Shown: one piece after another, positions 25,827 through 35,646 of the stretch
How positions within the stretch are numbered: position 1 is the first letter of the stretch
How the letters are laid out: each line of letters starts with the position of its first letter
Origin: Pseudoalteromonas arctica A 37-1-2
GTDB lineage: Bacteria > Pseudomonadota > Gammaproteobacteria > Enterobacterales > Alteromonadaceae
DNA: 64,000 nucleotides
Assembly (NCBI RefSeq): GCF_000238395.3
Contig: NZ_CP011025.1
Span: 1,860,001-1,924,000, forward strand
Reading direction: 5' to 3'
Translations under genes and position numbers: made by a program
The notes under the pieces: model-generated
The model's database searches: none
What the model saw: only the letters and a program-made list of their open reading frames with translations
Told to the model about the DNA's origin: nothing

Positions 25827-25842
25827 TTGACGTGCACGTTAC
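25827..25842. promoter_or_regulatory. Palindromic operator, LiuR-like, site 2
   Basis: TTGACGTGCACGTTAC is the same motif with a changed right arm, 49 bp from site 1 and closer to etfB. Two sites may allow separate control of the two divergent promoters. Confidence 0.5.
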
Positions 25843-25872
25843 CTTATAGGTTTAAATAATTATGGAGTTCCT

Positions 25873-26622
25873 ATGAAAGTTCTCGTACCAATAAAAAGAG
25901 TGATTGATTACAACGTAAAAGCACGCGTTAAAAGTGATAACAGCGACGTTGATTTAACCAACGTAAAAATGGCAATGAACCCGTTTTGTGAAATTGCTAT
26001 AGAAGAAGCTATTCGCCTTAAAGAAGCCGGTACAGCCAATGAAGTTGTTGCTGTTACTATTGGTCCTAAAGCATCGCAAGAGCAATTGCGCACAGCATTA
26101 GCACTGGGTGCCGACAAAGCCATTCATATCGAAACCGATGAAAAGCTCGAGTCACTCCATATTGCAAAGCTACTCGCTAAAATTGTAGAGCAAGAATCTC
26201 CTGAACTTATAATTTTAGGTAAACAGTCAATCGATTCAGATAATAACCAGACAGGTCAAATGCTAGCGGCTTTAACTAAACGTGGCCAAGGCACATTTGC
26301 ATCCAAGGTTGTTATTGAAAATGGCAAAGTAAACGTGACCCGCGAAGTTGATGGGGGCCTGCAAACGGTAGCACTTAACTTACCAGCGGTTGTTACAACT
26401 GATTTACGCTTAAACGAGCCTCGTTACGCATCACTGCCAAATATTATGAAAGCCAAACGTAAGCCGCTTGAAGTAATAGCAGCTGACTCGCTTGGTGTTG
26501 ATTTAACACCGCGTATTCAATTAATAAGTGTAGAAGAGCCAGCTAAACGTACCGCAGGAATTATTGTTGAAGACGTTGCACAGCTTGTAGAAAAATTAAA
26601 AACAGAGGCAAAGGTGATTTAA
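25873..26622 (+). CDS. etfB: Electron transfer flavoprotein beta subunit
   Basis: A 249-aa product of normal length: [12 protein letters not shown] at the start, then the conserved [11 protein letters not shown] block and [13 protein letters not shown]. It forms the soluble heterodimeric ETF with the next gene, binds AMP, and accepts electrons from acyl-CoA dehydrogenases. Its stop is directly followed by the etfA ATG. Confidence 0.96.
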   Translation: MKVLVPIKRVIDYNVKARVKSDNSDVDLTNVKMAMNPFCEIAIEEAIRLKEAGTANEVVAVTIGPKASQEQLRTALALGADKAIHIETDEKLESLHIAKLLAKIVEQESPELIILGKQSIDSDNNQTGQMLAALTKRGQGTFASKVVIENGKVNVTREVDGGLQTVALNLPAVVTTDLRLNEPRYASLPNIMKAKRKPLEVIAADSLGVDLTPRIQLISVEEPAKRTAGIIVEDVAQLVEKLKTEAKVI

Positions 26623-27549
26623 ATGAAAACACTCGTAATTGCAGAGCACGACAACGGTGCCTTAAAACCAGAAACCTCAAAAACTATTAACGCTGCAGTA
26701 AAAATGGGTTTTCCTGTTGATGTGCTTATTGCAGGGAACAGCCTAAGCGCAATGAGCTCACAAGTGGCCAGCATTGATGGCGTAGCTAATGTTTTAGTTG
26801 CCGATAATAGCGTTTATGAACATCAGTTAGCTGAGAGCATGAGCGATTTAGTTTTATCGCTTAGCGACAACTACAGCCACATTGTTGCAAGTGCAACGAC
26901 AACAGGTAAAAACTTTATGCCACGTGTTGCTGCGTTATTAGATGTTGCGCAAATTTCTGAAATTATCGCAGTAGTGGACGCCGATACATTTAAACGTCCA
27001 ATTTATGCAGGTAATGCAATCGCAACGGTTAAATCACTCGACAGTAAAAAAGTAATTACCGTACGTGCCAGTAGCTTTGATTTACAAGGCGAGCAATCAG
27101 CAGCGGCTATAACAAGCATTGATACAGTGTCTGATTCGCAATTAAGTAGCTTTGTAAGTGTTGAACAAACAGAGTCTGAACGACCTGAACTTACGGCTGC
27201 CACTGTCGTTATATCGGGTGGTCGCGGTATGCAAAACGGTGAAAACTTTGCACTACTTAATGGTATTGCCGATAAACTCGGTGCTGCGATTGGTGCGTCG
27301 CGCGCAGCGGTTGATGCAGGCTTTGTACCTAACGACATGCAAGTAGGGCAAACAGGTAAAATTGTAGCGCCTAATTTATACATTGCAGTAGGGATTAGCG
27401 GTGCTATTCAGCATTTAGCCGGTATGAAAGACTCAAAAGTAATTGTCGCGATTAATAAAGACCCCGATGCACCTATTTTTCAAGTCGCAGATTACGGTTT
27501 AGTGGCTGATTTGTTTGAAGTACTGCCACAGTTAGAGAGTGCTTTATAG
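26623..27549 (+). CDS. etfA: Electron transfer flavoprotein alpha subunit
   Basis: A 308-aa product. The C-terminal FAD-binding domain shows G-G-R-G-M, then [17 protein letters not shown] and G-I-S-G-A-I-Q-H, ending with the [10 protein letters not shown] block. It binds the single FAD of ETF and delivers electrons to the etfD product. It starts one base after the etfB stop, in one operon. Confidence 0.96.
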   Translation: MKTLVIAEHDNGALKPETSKTINAAVKMGFPVDVLIAGNSLSAMSSQVASIDGVANVLVADNSVYEHQLAESMSDLVLSLSDNYSHIVASATTTGKNFMPRVAALLDVAQISEIIAVVDADTFKRPIYAGNAIATVKSLDSKKVITVRASSFDLQGEQSAAAITSIDTVSDSQLSSFVSVEQTESERPELTAATVVISGGRGMQNGENFALLNGIADKLGAAIGASRAAVDAGFVPNDMQVGQTGKIVAPNLYIAVGISGAIQHLAGMKDSKVIVAINKDPDAPIFQVADYGLVADLFEVLPQLESAL

Positions 27550-27579
27550 CGCTTAATTAAGCAAAATTTATTCTGGTTG

Positions 27580-27616
27580 AAAGCCGTGGTGCTCTTTGAG
27601 TGCTGCGGCTTTTTTA
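27580..27616 (+). terminator. Terminator of etfBA
   Basis: AAAGCCG pairs with CGGCTTT around a longer loop, followed by a T-run, 30 bp after the etfA stop. Confidence 0.75.
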
Positions 27617-27635
27617 TTCGGTAAATTAAAGACAC

Positions 27636-27664
27636 AAAAAAACCAGCCAATTGGCTGGTTTTTA
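27636..27664 (-). terminator. Terminator of asnS
   Basis: AACCAGCCAATTGGCTGGTT is a perfect palindrome with A7 on one side and T5 on the other, 25 bp after the asnS stop. It can act in both directions. Confidence 0.85.
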
Positions 27665-27689
27665 GTATTTATAAACGGCTAACTTAGTA

Positions 27690-29087
27690 TTAGTAAGTTG
27701 CGCTGCCTTTAGTACGAGGGAAGGCAATAACGTCACGTACGTTGCCCATACCTGTTACATAAGCAACTAAGCGTTCAAAGCCTAAACCAAAGCCTGAGTG
27801 CGGCACGCTACCGTATTTACGTAAATCGCGGTACCAGCTGTAATCTTCTTTGTTTAAGCCCATTTCTTCTAAGCGTGCATCAAGTACATCAAGGCGTTCT
27901 TCACGTTGTGAACCACCAATGATCTCACCAATACCTGGTGCTACAATGTCCATTGCGGCAACGGTCTTACCGTCTTCGTTTTGGCGCATGTAGAATGCTT
28001 TAATGTCACGTGGGTAGTTTTTAATAACTACCGGTGCTTTAAAGTGCTCTTCAGCTAAGTAACGCTCGTGCTCAGACTGTAAATCTACACCCCATTCAAC
28101 AGCGTACTCAAACTTTTTACCACAGTTTTTAAGGATTTCTACTGCTTCAGTGTAATTTACCTGCGCGAAGTCTTTTTCTACAAATTCTTCTAAACGCGTA
28201 ATTGCAGTTTTTTCTACACGTTGTGCAAAAAATTCCATGTCATCACGGCGCTCTTCAAGTACGGCTTTAAACACATACTTAAGCATATTTTCAGCAAGTT
28301 TTGCGATGTCTTCTAAATCAGCAAACGCAACTTCAGGCTCCACCATCCAAAATTCTGCAAGGTGGCGTGATGTATTTGAATTTTCTGCACGGAATGTTGG
28401 GCCAAACGTGTAAATTTTTGACATTGCAGACGCGTAAGTTTCGCCATTTAACTGGCCAGATACAGTAAGGAATGCTTCTTTACCGAAGAAGTCTTCGCTG
28501 TAATCAACTTCGCCTTTGTCTGTAAGCGGTAAGTTTTGCATATCAAGCGTAGATACACGGAACATTTCGCCAGCGCCTTCACAGTCACTTGCCGTAATAA
28601 TTGGCGTGCTGATCCAGTAAAAGCCTTGCTCGTGGTAAAAACGGTGAATAGCTTGTGCTAAACAGTTACGTACACGAGTTACCGCGCCAATCATATTTGT
28701 ACGAGGGCGAAGGTGAGCGTGCTCACGTAAGTACTCAATGCTGTGGCGCTTTGCCGACATTGGGTATGAATCTGGGTTTTCTACCCAACCTAACACAGTC
28801 ACAGTGTTAGCTTGAATTTCGTAAGATTGACCTTGACCAGCAGATTGTACTAAAACACCAGTAACCGACACAGAACAACCGGCTGTTAAGCTAGTAACTT
28901 CATCATAATTATTCAGTGAATTAGGAACTACCGCTTGAATAGGATCAAAACACGAACCGTCATGAACGGCTAAAAATGAAATTCCTGCTTTTGAATCGCG
29001 GCGAGTACGGATCCAGCCCTTAATTGTTACTTGGCTGTCTACCGCAACATTGCCTTTTAATAGCTCTGAAATCGCTAAATGGCTCAT
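27690..29087 (-). CDS. asnS: Asparaginyl-tRNA synthetase
   Basis: A 465-aa product from the ATG at 29087, 5 bases after GGAG; the GTG at 29093 is too close to that site. An N-terminal OB-fold anticodon-binding domain (about residues 15-110) contains [11 protein letters not shown]. The class II core follows, with motif 2 ([12 protein letters not shown]) and motif 3 (G-F-G-L-G-F-E-R-L). Asn specificity over Asp is supported by overall similarity to the familiar AsnS sequence. Cytoplasmic; charges tRNA(Asn). Confidence 0.96.
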   Translation of the reverse strand: MSHLAISELLKGNVAVDSQVTIKGWIRTRRDSKAGISFLAVHDGSCFDPIQAVVPNSLNNYDEVTSLTAGCSVSVTGVLVQSAGQGQSYEIQANTVTVLGWVENPDSYPMSAKRHSIEYLREHAHLRPRTNMIGAVTRVRNCLAQAIHRFYHEQGFYWISTPIITASDCEGAGEMFRVSTLDMQNLPLTDKGEVDYSEDFFGKEAFLTVSGQLNGETYASAMSKIYTFGPTFRAENSNTSRHLAEFWMVEPEVAFADLEDIAKLAENMLKYVFKAVLEERRDDMEFFAQRVEKTAITRLEEFVEKDFAQVNYTEAVEILKNCGKKFEYAVEWGVDLQSEHERYLAEEHFKAPVVIKNYPRDIKAFYMRQNEDGKTVAAMDIVAPGIGEIIGGSQREERLDVLDARLEEMGLNKEDYSWYRDLRKYGSVPHSGFGLGFERLVAYVTGMGNVRDVIAFPRTKGSATY

Positions 29088-29384
29088 CTTCACTCCAATG
29101 ATATAAGTTGCCTAACTATTTTATTTTAACTGTGCGCAGCACTCGGGCATAAATTGCACATAAACGGCGCTGCACTTGAACCCTGTATCTTACCTAGTAA
29201 AGTTGAATAAAAAAACTATTGTGGGCAACTCTTTAAAAGTTTTTATGCATGCGGTTTATTTTTAAACAGTTTTTAGAGTTTAATTGCTACTATTATGATT
29301 TGTTGCTCTTAAATTTAATGATTTTGTGGCATTATTAACAAACAAATCAAATTAATATTTATTCACACTTAAAAAATCGATGCT

Positions 29385-29819
29385 ATGAAACAAGTTTTTA
29401 TTTTACGAGGACTACCAGGAAGCGGTAAGTCTTACTACGCGCAAAGCCTTGCTGACGAATTAGGTGGAGTTGACGAAAGCCAATACCTAATCTGCTCAAC
29501 TGATGATTACTTTATTAATGAGCATGGCGAATATCATTTCGATAAATTTAAATTGTCGCAATTTCATAATTTAAATTTAGCGCGCTTTATAAATGCACTT
29601 GCTCAAGGTATGCCATTGGTGATTGTAGATAACACCAATATTAAAAAGTGGGAATTTATAGCTTACACTCAAGCTGCTGTTGCTTTAGGTTATCAAGTAA
29701 AAGAAGTGATAGTGGGTGAAGTGAAAGACAAATCAATGCAGCACTTATATGCTAAACGTAACTCGCATAATGTCCCGCTTAAAACCATAAGCAAAATGGC
29801 CTACATGTTTGAGTGGTAG
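29385..29819 (+). CDS. P-loop kinase-like ATPase
   Basis: A 144-aa product with a Walker A G-L-P-G-S-G-K-S-Y-Y at residues about 8-17, a D-D-Y-F motif and an I-V-D-N-T-N-I block, as in the AAA_33 / zeta-toxin-like small kinases and polynucleotide-kinase relatives. The substrate is unknown. It is divergent from asnS with 290 bp between, and no partner antitoxin-like gene is adjacent, so a toxin role is not supported. The downstream 220 bp shows nothing clear. Confidence 0.75.
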   Translation: MKQVFILRGLPGSGKSYYAQSLADELGGVDESQYLICSTDDYFINEHGEYHFDKFKLSQFHNLNLARFINALAQGMPLVIVDNTNIKKWEFIAYTQAAVALGYQVKEVIVGEVKDKSMQHLYAKRNSHNVPLKTISKMAYMFEW

Positions 29820-30038
29820 TGCTAAATTTTAGACAGCACGTCTAAATTATTTTGAGTTATAGTATCTAAATGAGCAGTGATTTTTTCATTGCTCCAATCC
29901 CACCAAGCTATATCTAGCAGCGTATTTATTGTTCTATAGTCAAATATAAAAAACCTACTTGAGGAAAACCTTCCATTGGTGAAGGATTATTGGGGTTTGG
30001 TCCGTTCATGGGGTTCCATCTAATTAATTATGGACGTG

Positions 30039-31103
30039 TTACTTTTCAGCATACTTTTGTTTAATTGCTAAAATCTCTTCTTGAACTGCAAAAAAAGCAT
30101 CCACTACTGCGGGGTCAAAGTGCTTCCCACTACCTTCTTTAATAATGGCAAATGTTTTTTCTTGCGAGAATGATTTTTTATAAGGACGTTTTGACGAGAG
30201 AGCATCAAATACATCAGCTATAGCAACTACGCGTGCTGCAATTGGAATTTCATTACCTTTTAAGCCATCAGGATAACCAGAGCCGTCCCATTTTTCATGA
30301 TGTGAGCGGGCAATAATTTCACCGAGTTTAATAACCTCAGAATCAGAACCTGAAAGTATGCTAGCGCCTACAACGGTGTGCTGTTTCATTATTTCCCATT
30401 CTGCAGCATCTAATTGTCCTGCTTTAAGCAAAATATGGTCAGGTGTAGAAATCTTTCCGAGATCGTGCATCGACGCTGAAAATAAAATATTTTCAACTGT
30501 TCCCTCATCTAATCCTACACTGCGTGCAACGGCCTCAGAATACAAACTCATGCGTTGAATGTGCGCACCCGTTTCTTCATCTTTGTATTCAGCAGCTTTG
30601 GTTAACCTATTAATTGTTTCTAGTGATGCGGCTTTAATGCTTTGCATTGCTAGCTTTAATGATTCAGTTCTTTGAGCAACTTCAGCTTCTAATTGTTTCT
30701 GATAATTTGTTCTTAAATCGTTATAGTCTTTAATCTTAAGAAGGGACTTAACGCGCGATAATAGCTCGTTTTTATCTACAGGCTTTGTAATAAAATCATC
30801 GCAACCAGCATCAATCCCTTTAACTCGCTCTTTTGTCTCTCTTAAAGCAGTAATAAGGACGATAGGTAATAGCTTTAATAGGGCGTCTTCTCTAACACGG
30901 CGTGTTACTTCAAAACCGTTCATACCGGGCATCATTATATCAAGTAAAATAAGGTCTACAGGTTGTTGTGCTAAGATATCTAATGCTTGTTGCCCGCCAG
31001 TCGCTGTTACTGTTTTATATCCCTTGGGTTCAAGATAAGCTTGCATGAGTTCTATATTTTGAAGGTTGTCATCTACAACCAAAATTAAAGGGCTATCTTT
31101 CAT
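30039..31103 (-). CDS. Response regulator with HD-GYP phosphodiesterase domain
   Basis: A 354-aa product. An N-terminal receiver (acceptor Asp in L-I-L-L-D-I-M-M-P, about residue 56) and a coiled linker (about 125-165) precede the HD-GYP domain, with H-D-L-G-K-I-S and H-H-E-K-W-D-G-S-G-Y-P-D-G-L. All visible metal and GYP residues are intact, so it should hydrolyse cyclic-di-GMP. It is the last gene of a kinase / receiver / HD-GYP set on the minus strand, 40 bp after the single-domain receiver gene. Confidence 0.92.
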   Translation of the reverse strand: MKDSPLILVVDDNLQNIELMQAYLEPKGYKTVTATGGQQALDILAQQPVDLILLDIMMPGMNGFEVTRRVREDALLKLLPIVLITALRETKERVKGIDAGCDDFITKPVDKNELLSRVKSLLKIKDYNDLRTNYQKQLEAEVAQRTESLKLAMQSIKAASLETINRLTKAAEYKDEETGAHIQRMSLYSEAVARSVGLDEGTVENILFSASMHDLGKISTPDHILLKAGQLDAAEWEIMKQHTVVGASILSGSDSEVIKLGEIIARSHHEKWDGSGYPDGLKGNEIPIAARVVAIADVFDALSSKRPYKKSFSQEKTFAIIKEGSGKHFDPAVVDAFFAVQEEILAIKQKYAEK

Positions 31104-31143
31104 TAACTGTTCCTGTGTATCAAGGTTTAAATAATTGTAGTCA

Positions 31144-31509
31144 TTACTTTATATATAAACTTATTTGTTGAGCAAACGTGCGTGTATCTATAGGCTTAGA
31201 AATATACGCACTGTTAGGTATACACAGTAATTGGTCTATATCTGCGGGTAAAACAGAAGCGGTAACAAAAACAATAGGAATATCTGCCGTTTCTTTTTCA
31301 TCACGCAAAATTTTCGCAACCTCTGTTCCAGACATATCTGGGAGTTGGACATCTAATATAATAATTTTTGGAGTTTCACGCTTTATTGTTAAAAGCGCAT
31401 CTCTTGCATTCATAGCAGTGAATACTTCAAAATTTGCCATGAGTAAAAGATCTTCCTCTAGCAATAGGTTATTCGCATTATCATCAACTATAACTATTTT
31501 GGTTTTCAT
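31144..31509 (-). CDS. Single-domain response regulator
   Basis: A 121-aa product consisting of a receiver domain only: acidic pair in I-V-D-D-N-A-N, acceptor Asp in I-I-I-L-D-V-Q-L-P (about residue 53) and Lys in I-S-K-P-I-D-T. It overlaps the kinase gene upstream by 26 bases and so is translationally coupled. It probably competes with or relays to the HD-GYP regulator downstream. Confidence 0.9.
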   Translation of the reverse strand: MKTKIVIVDDNANNLLLEEDLLLMANFEVFTAMNARDALLTIKRETPKIIILDVQLPDMSGTEVAKILRDEKETADIPIVFVTASVLPADIDQLLCIPNSAYISKPIDTRTFAQQISLYIK

Positions 31510-32674
31510 TATGCTTTACCACAGACTTTTGTTTAATTGGCAAAGTTATACGAACCGATGTGCCTTTATTAACACCTTCAGATTCAATAACAAACTCGCC
31601 TCCATGCAACTTTACTAGACTTTTTGCGATTGGCAGCCCAAGTCCTGTACCTTCTGTTAATCTAGAATAGGGGGTTTCTATACGGAAAAAACCTTCAAAT
31701 ATTTTTTCCATATTTTCAGCAGCAATACCTATACCCGTATCCCAAATTATTATTTCTATTTCTGTATCAGTATGTCGTGTTTTAACGCCAATTTGACCCT
31801 CATCGGGTGTAAACTTCACTGCATTTGAAAGCAAATTATAAAGTATCTGTTTAACCTTAAGGGAGTCAGCTTCAATTGGTGGCAAGTCATCAGCAATATC
31901 AAGACACATATTCAATTTTTTCTGGTTAGCTGTATCTGCTGTAAGCCCTGTAATTTCGTGCAATACTTGGCGTATCGGCAAATGAGAGATGGTTAGACTC
32001 ATTTTGCCTGCTTCAATCTTTGCCATATCCAGTATTTCATTAATAAGTAACAGTAAATGTTTGCCGCTCACCAATACATTTTTAACATACTGTTTTTGTT
32101 TGTCATTTAAAGTGCCAAATGTTTCGTCGTAGAGCACCTCAGAAAAACCATTTATAGAATTAAGTGGGGTTCTCAGTTCATGCGACATATTTGCTAAAAA
32201 CTCTGATTTAACTCGAGCAGCACTTTCCAAATCACTCGTTAGCACTTCTAGCTCTTTATTCGCTTTTACGAGTCCTTCTTGAATCGCGTTACGTTCAGTA
32301 ATGTCCTCGATAGACAATAAAATAATACGATCTTTTGACTGAGTACGTTTAATTTGCCTTGCGTTGAGCAGCATTGTACGCCAACCAATTGTTTTAAAAT
32401 TGTGCTCAACTTTATAATCATCAAAGCTCGTTTTTTGAGGCAATATGGTTTCTAATAATTCACGAAGCTTGGGAATGTTCCATTGATTATTACCAAGGTT
32501 GTATATTAGTTTCCCGACTGTGTCTTTATGATTAGCGCGAAAAAACTCATAAAATGAGCGGCTTGCTGTAACTACTCTTAAATGTTGGTCTAAAACAATC
32601 AGTGGTTCTCGAACCGTGTTTACAATACTTTCGGAGTATTCTAAGAGTTCTTTCTTGGTACTTATTTTATTCAC
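31484..32674 (-). CDS. Cytoplasmic PAS histidine kinase
   Basis: A 396-aa product. A PAS domain (about 10-125), a short coiled coil, HisKA with phospho-acceptor His in N-M-S-H-E-L-R-T-P (about residue 171), and an ATPase domain with D-T-G-I-G-I and G-T-G-L-G-L-P. No transmembrane segment is visible, so it senses a cytoplasmic signal. It is the first gene of the signalling set. The 440 bp upstream hold no gene that I can support. Confidence 0.92.
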   Translation of the reverse strand: MNKISTKKELLEYSESIVNTVREPLIVLDQHLRVVTASRSFYEFFRANHKDTVGKLIYNLGNNQWNIPKLRELLETILPQKTSFDDYKVEHNFKTIGWRTMLLNARQIKRTQSKDRIILLSIEDITERNAIQEGLVKANKELEVLTSDLESAARVKSEFLANMSHELRTPLNSINGFSEVLYDETFGTLNDKQKQYVKNVLVSGKHLLLLINEILDMAKIEAGKMSLTISHLPIRQVLHEITGLTADTANQKKLNMCLDIADDLPPIEADSLKVKQILYNLLSNAVKFTPDEGQIGVKTRHTDTEIEIIIWDTGIGIAAENMEKIFEGFFRIETPYSRLTEGTGLGLPIAKSLVKLHGGEFVIESEGVNKGTSVRITLPIKQKSVVKHNENQNSYS

Positions 32675-33069
32675 TATCTAGATCCTTTGTACCATTAAGG
32701 GCTGAACAACTTTATAAACGTTTAAAGGATAATTAAGGTTCAGCAATGCTTGAATATAGCTTTATTTTTATAATACGTTCGCTAAAAGCAATGCTTAATA
32801 ATGTGTTTTAATGTTTGTGTGTGGTTTTAACTAATATAAAAGGCGTAACCTGATAAGTGATATCTGAGAGGAACTATTTAACATTAATCTTTGTTCAGTA
32901 AACAGCAACAGCTGATTAATAGCAAGAGGTTCATAATTTAACCTGCATATTATTGTTGTTTATTGACTATAGTGAGTTTTTTATAGGTAAAAAGTATTGT
33001 TTTTAAGCGAGATAGGGTCTTAACGGGGAACGTATTTAAACTGAATTTTGGGTCTAAATAGTAAGTATT

Positions 33070-33105
33070 GATGTAGGTATTAATGTTTAAATTAATGCCT
33101 ACATC
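33070..33105. terminator. Long stem-loop after fbpC
   Basis: GATGTAGGTATTAAT pairs with ATTAATGCCTACATC (one G-T pair) around a 6-base loop, 11 bp after the fbpC stop. A T-rich tail on the minus strand is weak, so it may be a terminator or an mRNA 3' stabilising hairpin. Confidence 0.55.
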
Positions 33106-33115
33106 AATATTTTAA

Positions 33116-34132
33116 TCAGTCTATAGATTTATAAACCGCTAATGGGTGCGAGGTACTTAGTGATACATGCACTTCGTCGCCAGGGTTTACAACAACTTCA
33201 TGGCTTACTCGGCTAGTTACAACCGTAGAGCACGCAAGTTTTACAGCACACAAGCGGCTGCCACCTTCAAAACGTACCCAAATTACTTCGCCGTTATTGC
33301 CAACACTGCTTTGTACAAGTAACACATCGTCAGGTCGAAGTAGTACATCAACGTCGCCACTTTCACAGTCAACGCCATGAGCGGGAGCATTACCAATTGA
33401 GGTAGTGGCTTGTCCTTGGCTAAATTGGCCGCTAATAAAGCTGGCTTCACCTAAAAAGCGTGCCACAAAGCGATTATTTGGGGTACTAAAGCAGCGCTCG
33501 GGTGTATCGATTTGCTGAATTTTGCCGCCTTTAAGTACACCAACACGATCGCCAACTGAGAGTGCTTCTTCTTGGTCGTGTGTTACCCAAATCGCAGGTA
33601 CGCCAGCTGCTTTAAGTGCGTTTCTAATATCCCAACGAAGCATGTCTTTAAGGGCGGCATCTAAGTTTGAAAGCGGCTCATCAAGCAATACAAAATCAGG
33701 TTGGTGGGCAAGGGTGCGCGCAAGTGCAACACGTTGCTTTTGTCCGCCAGAAAGCGTAGCTGGTTTTTTATCTCTAAAATCGCTCAGTCCAAGTAGGTTT
33801 ATCCAATACTCAGCAGGGGCTGTATCTTTTAATCTAAAGCAAATGTTTTGCTGTACGGTTAAGTGCGGAAATAACGCAAAATCTTGAAATACCATACCTA
33901 CACTGCGTTTTTCAGGAGGTATTGTTAATTTGGGTGTAGCGCGCCATTTACCCGTGTTTATTTCGCCTTCGCTAATAGGTATAAGGCCAGCAAGGGCTTG
34001 TAAAATTGTACTTTTACCGCAACCTGTTGGCCCTACAAGCATAAGGATTTCGTTTTCACCCAGCGATAAGTTTAAATCGCTTACTACGCGGTTACTGCCA
34101 TAATCTATAGACAACTGACTTACAGATAGCAT
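33116..34132 (-). CDS. fbpC: Ferric iron ABC transporter ATP-binding protein
   Basis: A 338-aa product. It has Walker A (G-P-T-G-C-G-K-S-T), signature (L-S-G-G-Q-K-Q-R-V-A-L-A), Walker B (F-V-L-L-D-E-P-L-S-N-L-D) and a C-terminal TOBE-like regulatory domain (about 240-338). It is the energising subunit for the permease and binding protein encoded just upstream on the same strand. Iron(III) is assigned from the FbpA-type binding protein and the upstream Fur box. Confidence 0.9.
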   Translation of the reverse strand: MLSVSQLSIDYGSNRVVSDLNLSLGENEILMLVGPTGCGKSTILQALAGLIPISEGEINTGKWRATPKLTIPPEKRSVGMVFQDFALFPHLTVQQNICFRLKDTAPAEYWINLLGLSDFRDKKPATLSGGQKQRVALARTLAHQPDFVLLDEPLSNLDAALKDMLRWDIRNALKAAGVPAIWVTHDQEEALSVGDRVGVLKGGKIQQIDTPERCFSTPNNRFVARFLGEASFISGQFSQGQATTSIGNAPAHGVDCESGDVDVLLRPDDVLLVQSSVGNNGEVIWVRFEGGSRLCAVKLACSTVVTSRVSHEVVVNPGDEVHVSLSTSHPLAVYKSID

Positions 34133-34146
34133 TGTTTCTTAAATCC

Positions 34147-35646
34147 TTAATGTTCAAACTGGTTGCGTTTTTCGCCAGACATCATAATAGCTAACCCGCA
34201 GGCAGATATCACTACTAACAATAATCCAGGAATAGCAGCGCGACCAAAATAGCCCGCTTCGTATACACGCCATAAATAGGTAGAGAGGGTTTCAAACCCT
34301 GTTGGGCCAAGTAGTAGCGTGGCTTCGAGTTCGCGCATTGACTCTAAAAATACCAGTGCTGCACCGGCGATAATACCGCGCATAGTTAAAGGCAGTGTTA
34401 TACGAGTAAATACTTCACGTGGACTTGCCCCTAATACGCGCGCAGACTTTACTAAGCTTGGATCTAAGTGTTCGGTGCTTGTTCTAACAGAGCCTACAGC
34501 AAGTGGTAAAAACCGCAGCATATAAGCAATAATAAGCAGTCCTAGTGTTTGGTATAAAAACGGCAACTGCAATCCACCGTAAACAAGCGCTGTGCCCATT
34601 ACTATACCCGGAATACCAAAACCAAAGTAAGTAACACGCTCCATTATACGACCCGCTTTTCCACTCAGTGCGGCATGTGCAACGGGGATCGCAACGATAA
34701 CGGCTACAATTGCCGCAATACCCGACGCATACGTAGAGTTCCACGCAATATTAAAATCAAATGAGGTAAAACCATCACGAGCTAACCAAAGCGAAAATAT
34801 AGCCAAAGGCAAGCCAATAGCGAGCAGTAAAACAGGTGCAAATGTAATAAATATTGCACTTAACTGTAGTTTGCTTGGGAATAAAATTAACGGGCGACCT
34901 TGGCGCTCAGGGGCTGTTTTTATTTGTGATTCAACTAAAAGTAAAAAGCCAACAATAACCATCAGTTGAAGCGAAAGCATAGCTGCGCGCCCTAACGCAA
35001 AAGCGTTGTATTCAACGTAAATTACGCGGGTAAACGTATCTAAGCGCATCATTGCGGGCGTGCCAAAGTCTGATAACGTATAAAGCGCGACTAACAAAGA
35101 GCCTGCTGCAATACCGTTAACTACGCGCGGTAATATAACTTTAAATATACTTTGCGTCATCGACATACCCAGCGTACGCGCGGCATTAACCATGCTTGCA
35201 TCAAGGCTTAGTAGGGATGAGCGAGTTGTCATCATTACAAACGGGAAAGTATAAAGCGTCATCACAATTGCAGCGCCTGTTAGGCCATACATTGATGGTG
35301 TTTCTATTCCTGTTAAGGTGTTTATTTCGCCACCGGGGCCAAAAGCAGCATAAAGTGTAAACGCGCCAATATAACTGGGAATTGCCAGTGGGGCTGCAAA
35401 TACAACCAGCCAGAGTTTTTTAAATGGTAAATGCACATACGCGCTAATAAACGCCAGTGGCACACCAATTAAAATAGATCCGAGTACCGTTAAACCCATT
35501 AACGATAACGTGTTACCTAAAATTTGAAGATTGTGGGTGTCAAACACTGAGCTTGCATCGCTTGCAAGCACTATTAATACATAAACAGGGGTAAGCGCAA
35601 CAAGCGCTGCAAGCAGCGCCATTGGATAAGAGGCAGGTATTCTCAT
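34147..35646 (-). CDS. fbpB: Ferric iron ABC transporter permease
   Basis: A 499-aa product with about 12 transmembrane helices and two copies of the permease motif: A-A-R-T-L-G-M-S in the first half and S-A-R-V-L-G-A-S-P-R-E-V-F in the second. This is the fused two-domain FbpB type of inner-membrane permease. It starts one base from the end of fbpA and lies 14 bp before fbpC. Confidence 0.9.
   Translation of the reverse strand: MRIPASYPMALLAALVALTPVYVLIVLASDASSVFDTHNLQILGNTLSLMGLTVLGSILIGVPLAFISAYVHLPFKKLWLVVFAAPLAIPSYIGAFTLYAAFGPGGEINTLTGIETPSMYGLTGAAIVMTLYTFPFVMMTTRSSLLSLDASMVNAARTLGMSMTQSIFKVILPRVVNGIAAGSLLVALYTLSDFGTPAMMRLDTFTRVIYVEYNAFALGRAAMLSLQLMVIVGFLLLVESQIKTAPERQGRPLILFPSKLQLSAIFITFAPVLLLAIGLPLAIFSLWLARDGFTSFDFNIAWNSTYASGIAAIVAVIVAIPVAHAALSGKAGRIMERVTYFGFGIPGIVMGTALVYGGLQLPFLYQTLGLLIIAYMLRFLPLAVGSVRTSTEHLDPSLVKSARVLGASPREVFTRITLPLTMRGIIAGAALVFLESMRELEATLLLGPTGFETLSTYLWRVYEAGYFGRAAIPGLLLVVISACGLAIMMSGEKRNQFEH

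Noticed and set aside
27003..27383. A 126-codon minus-strand frame inside etfA
   Set aside because: It is antisense to a conserved gene and has no start signal.
29385..29819. The small P-loop kinase as a zeta-type toxin
   Set aside because: No epsilon-like antitoxin gene is adjacent and the protein is short; a general kinase call is safer.
31178..31618. A 146-codon + strand frame across the receiver and kinase overlap
   Set aside because: It is antisense to two conserved signalling genes; the frame is a by-product of their codon use.
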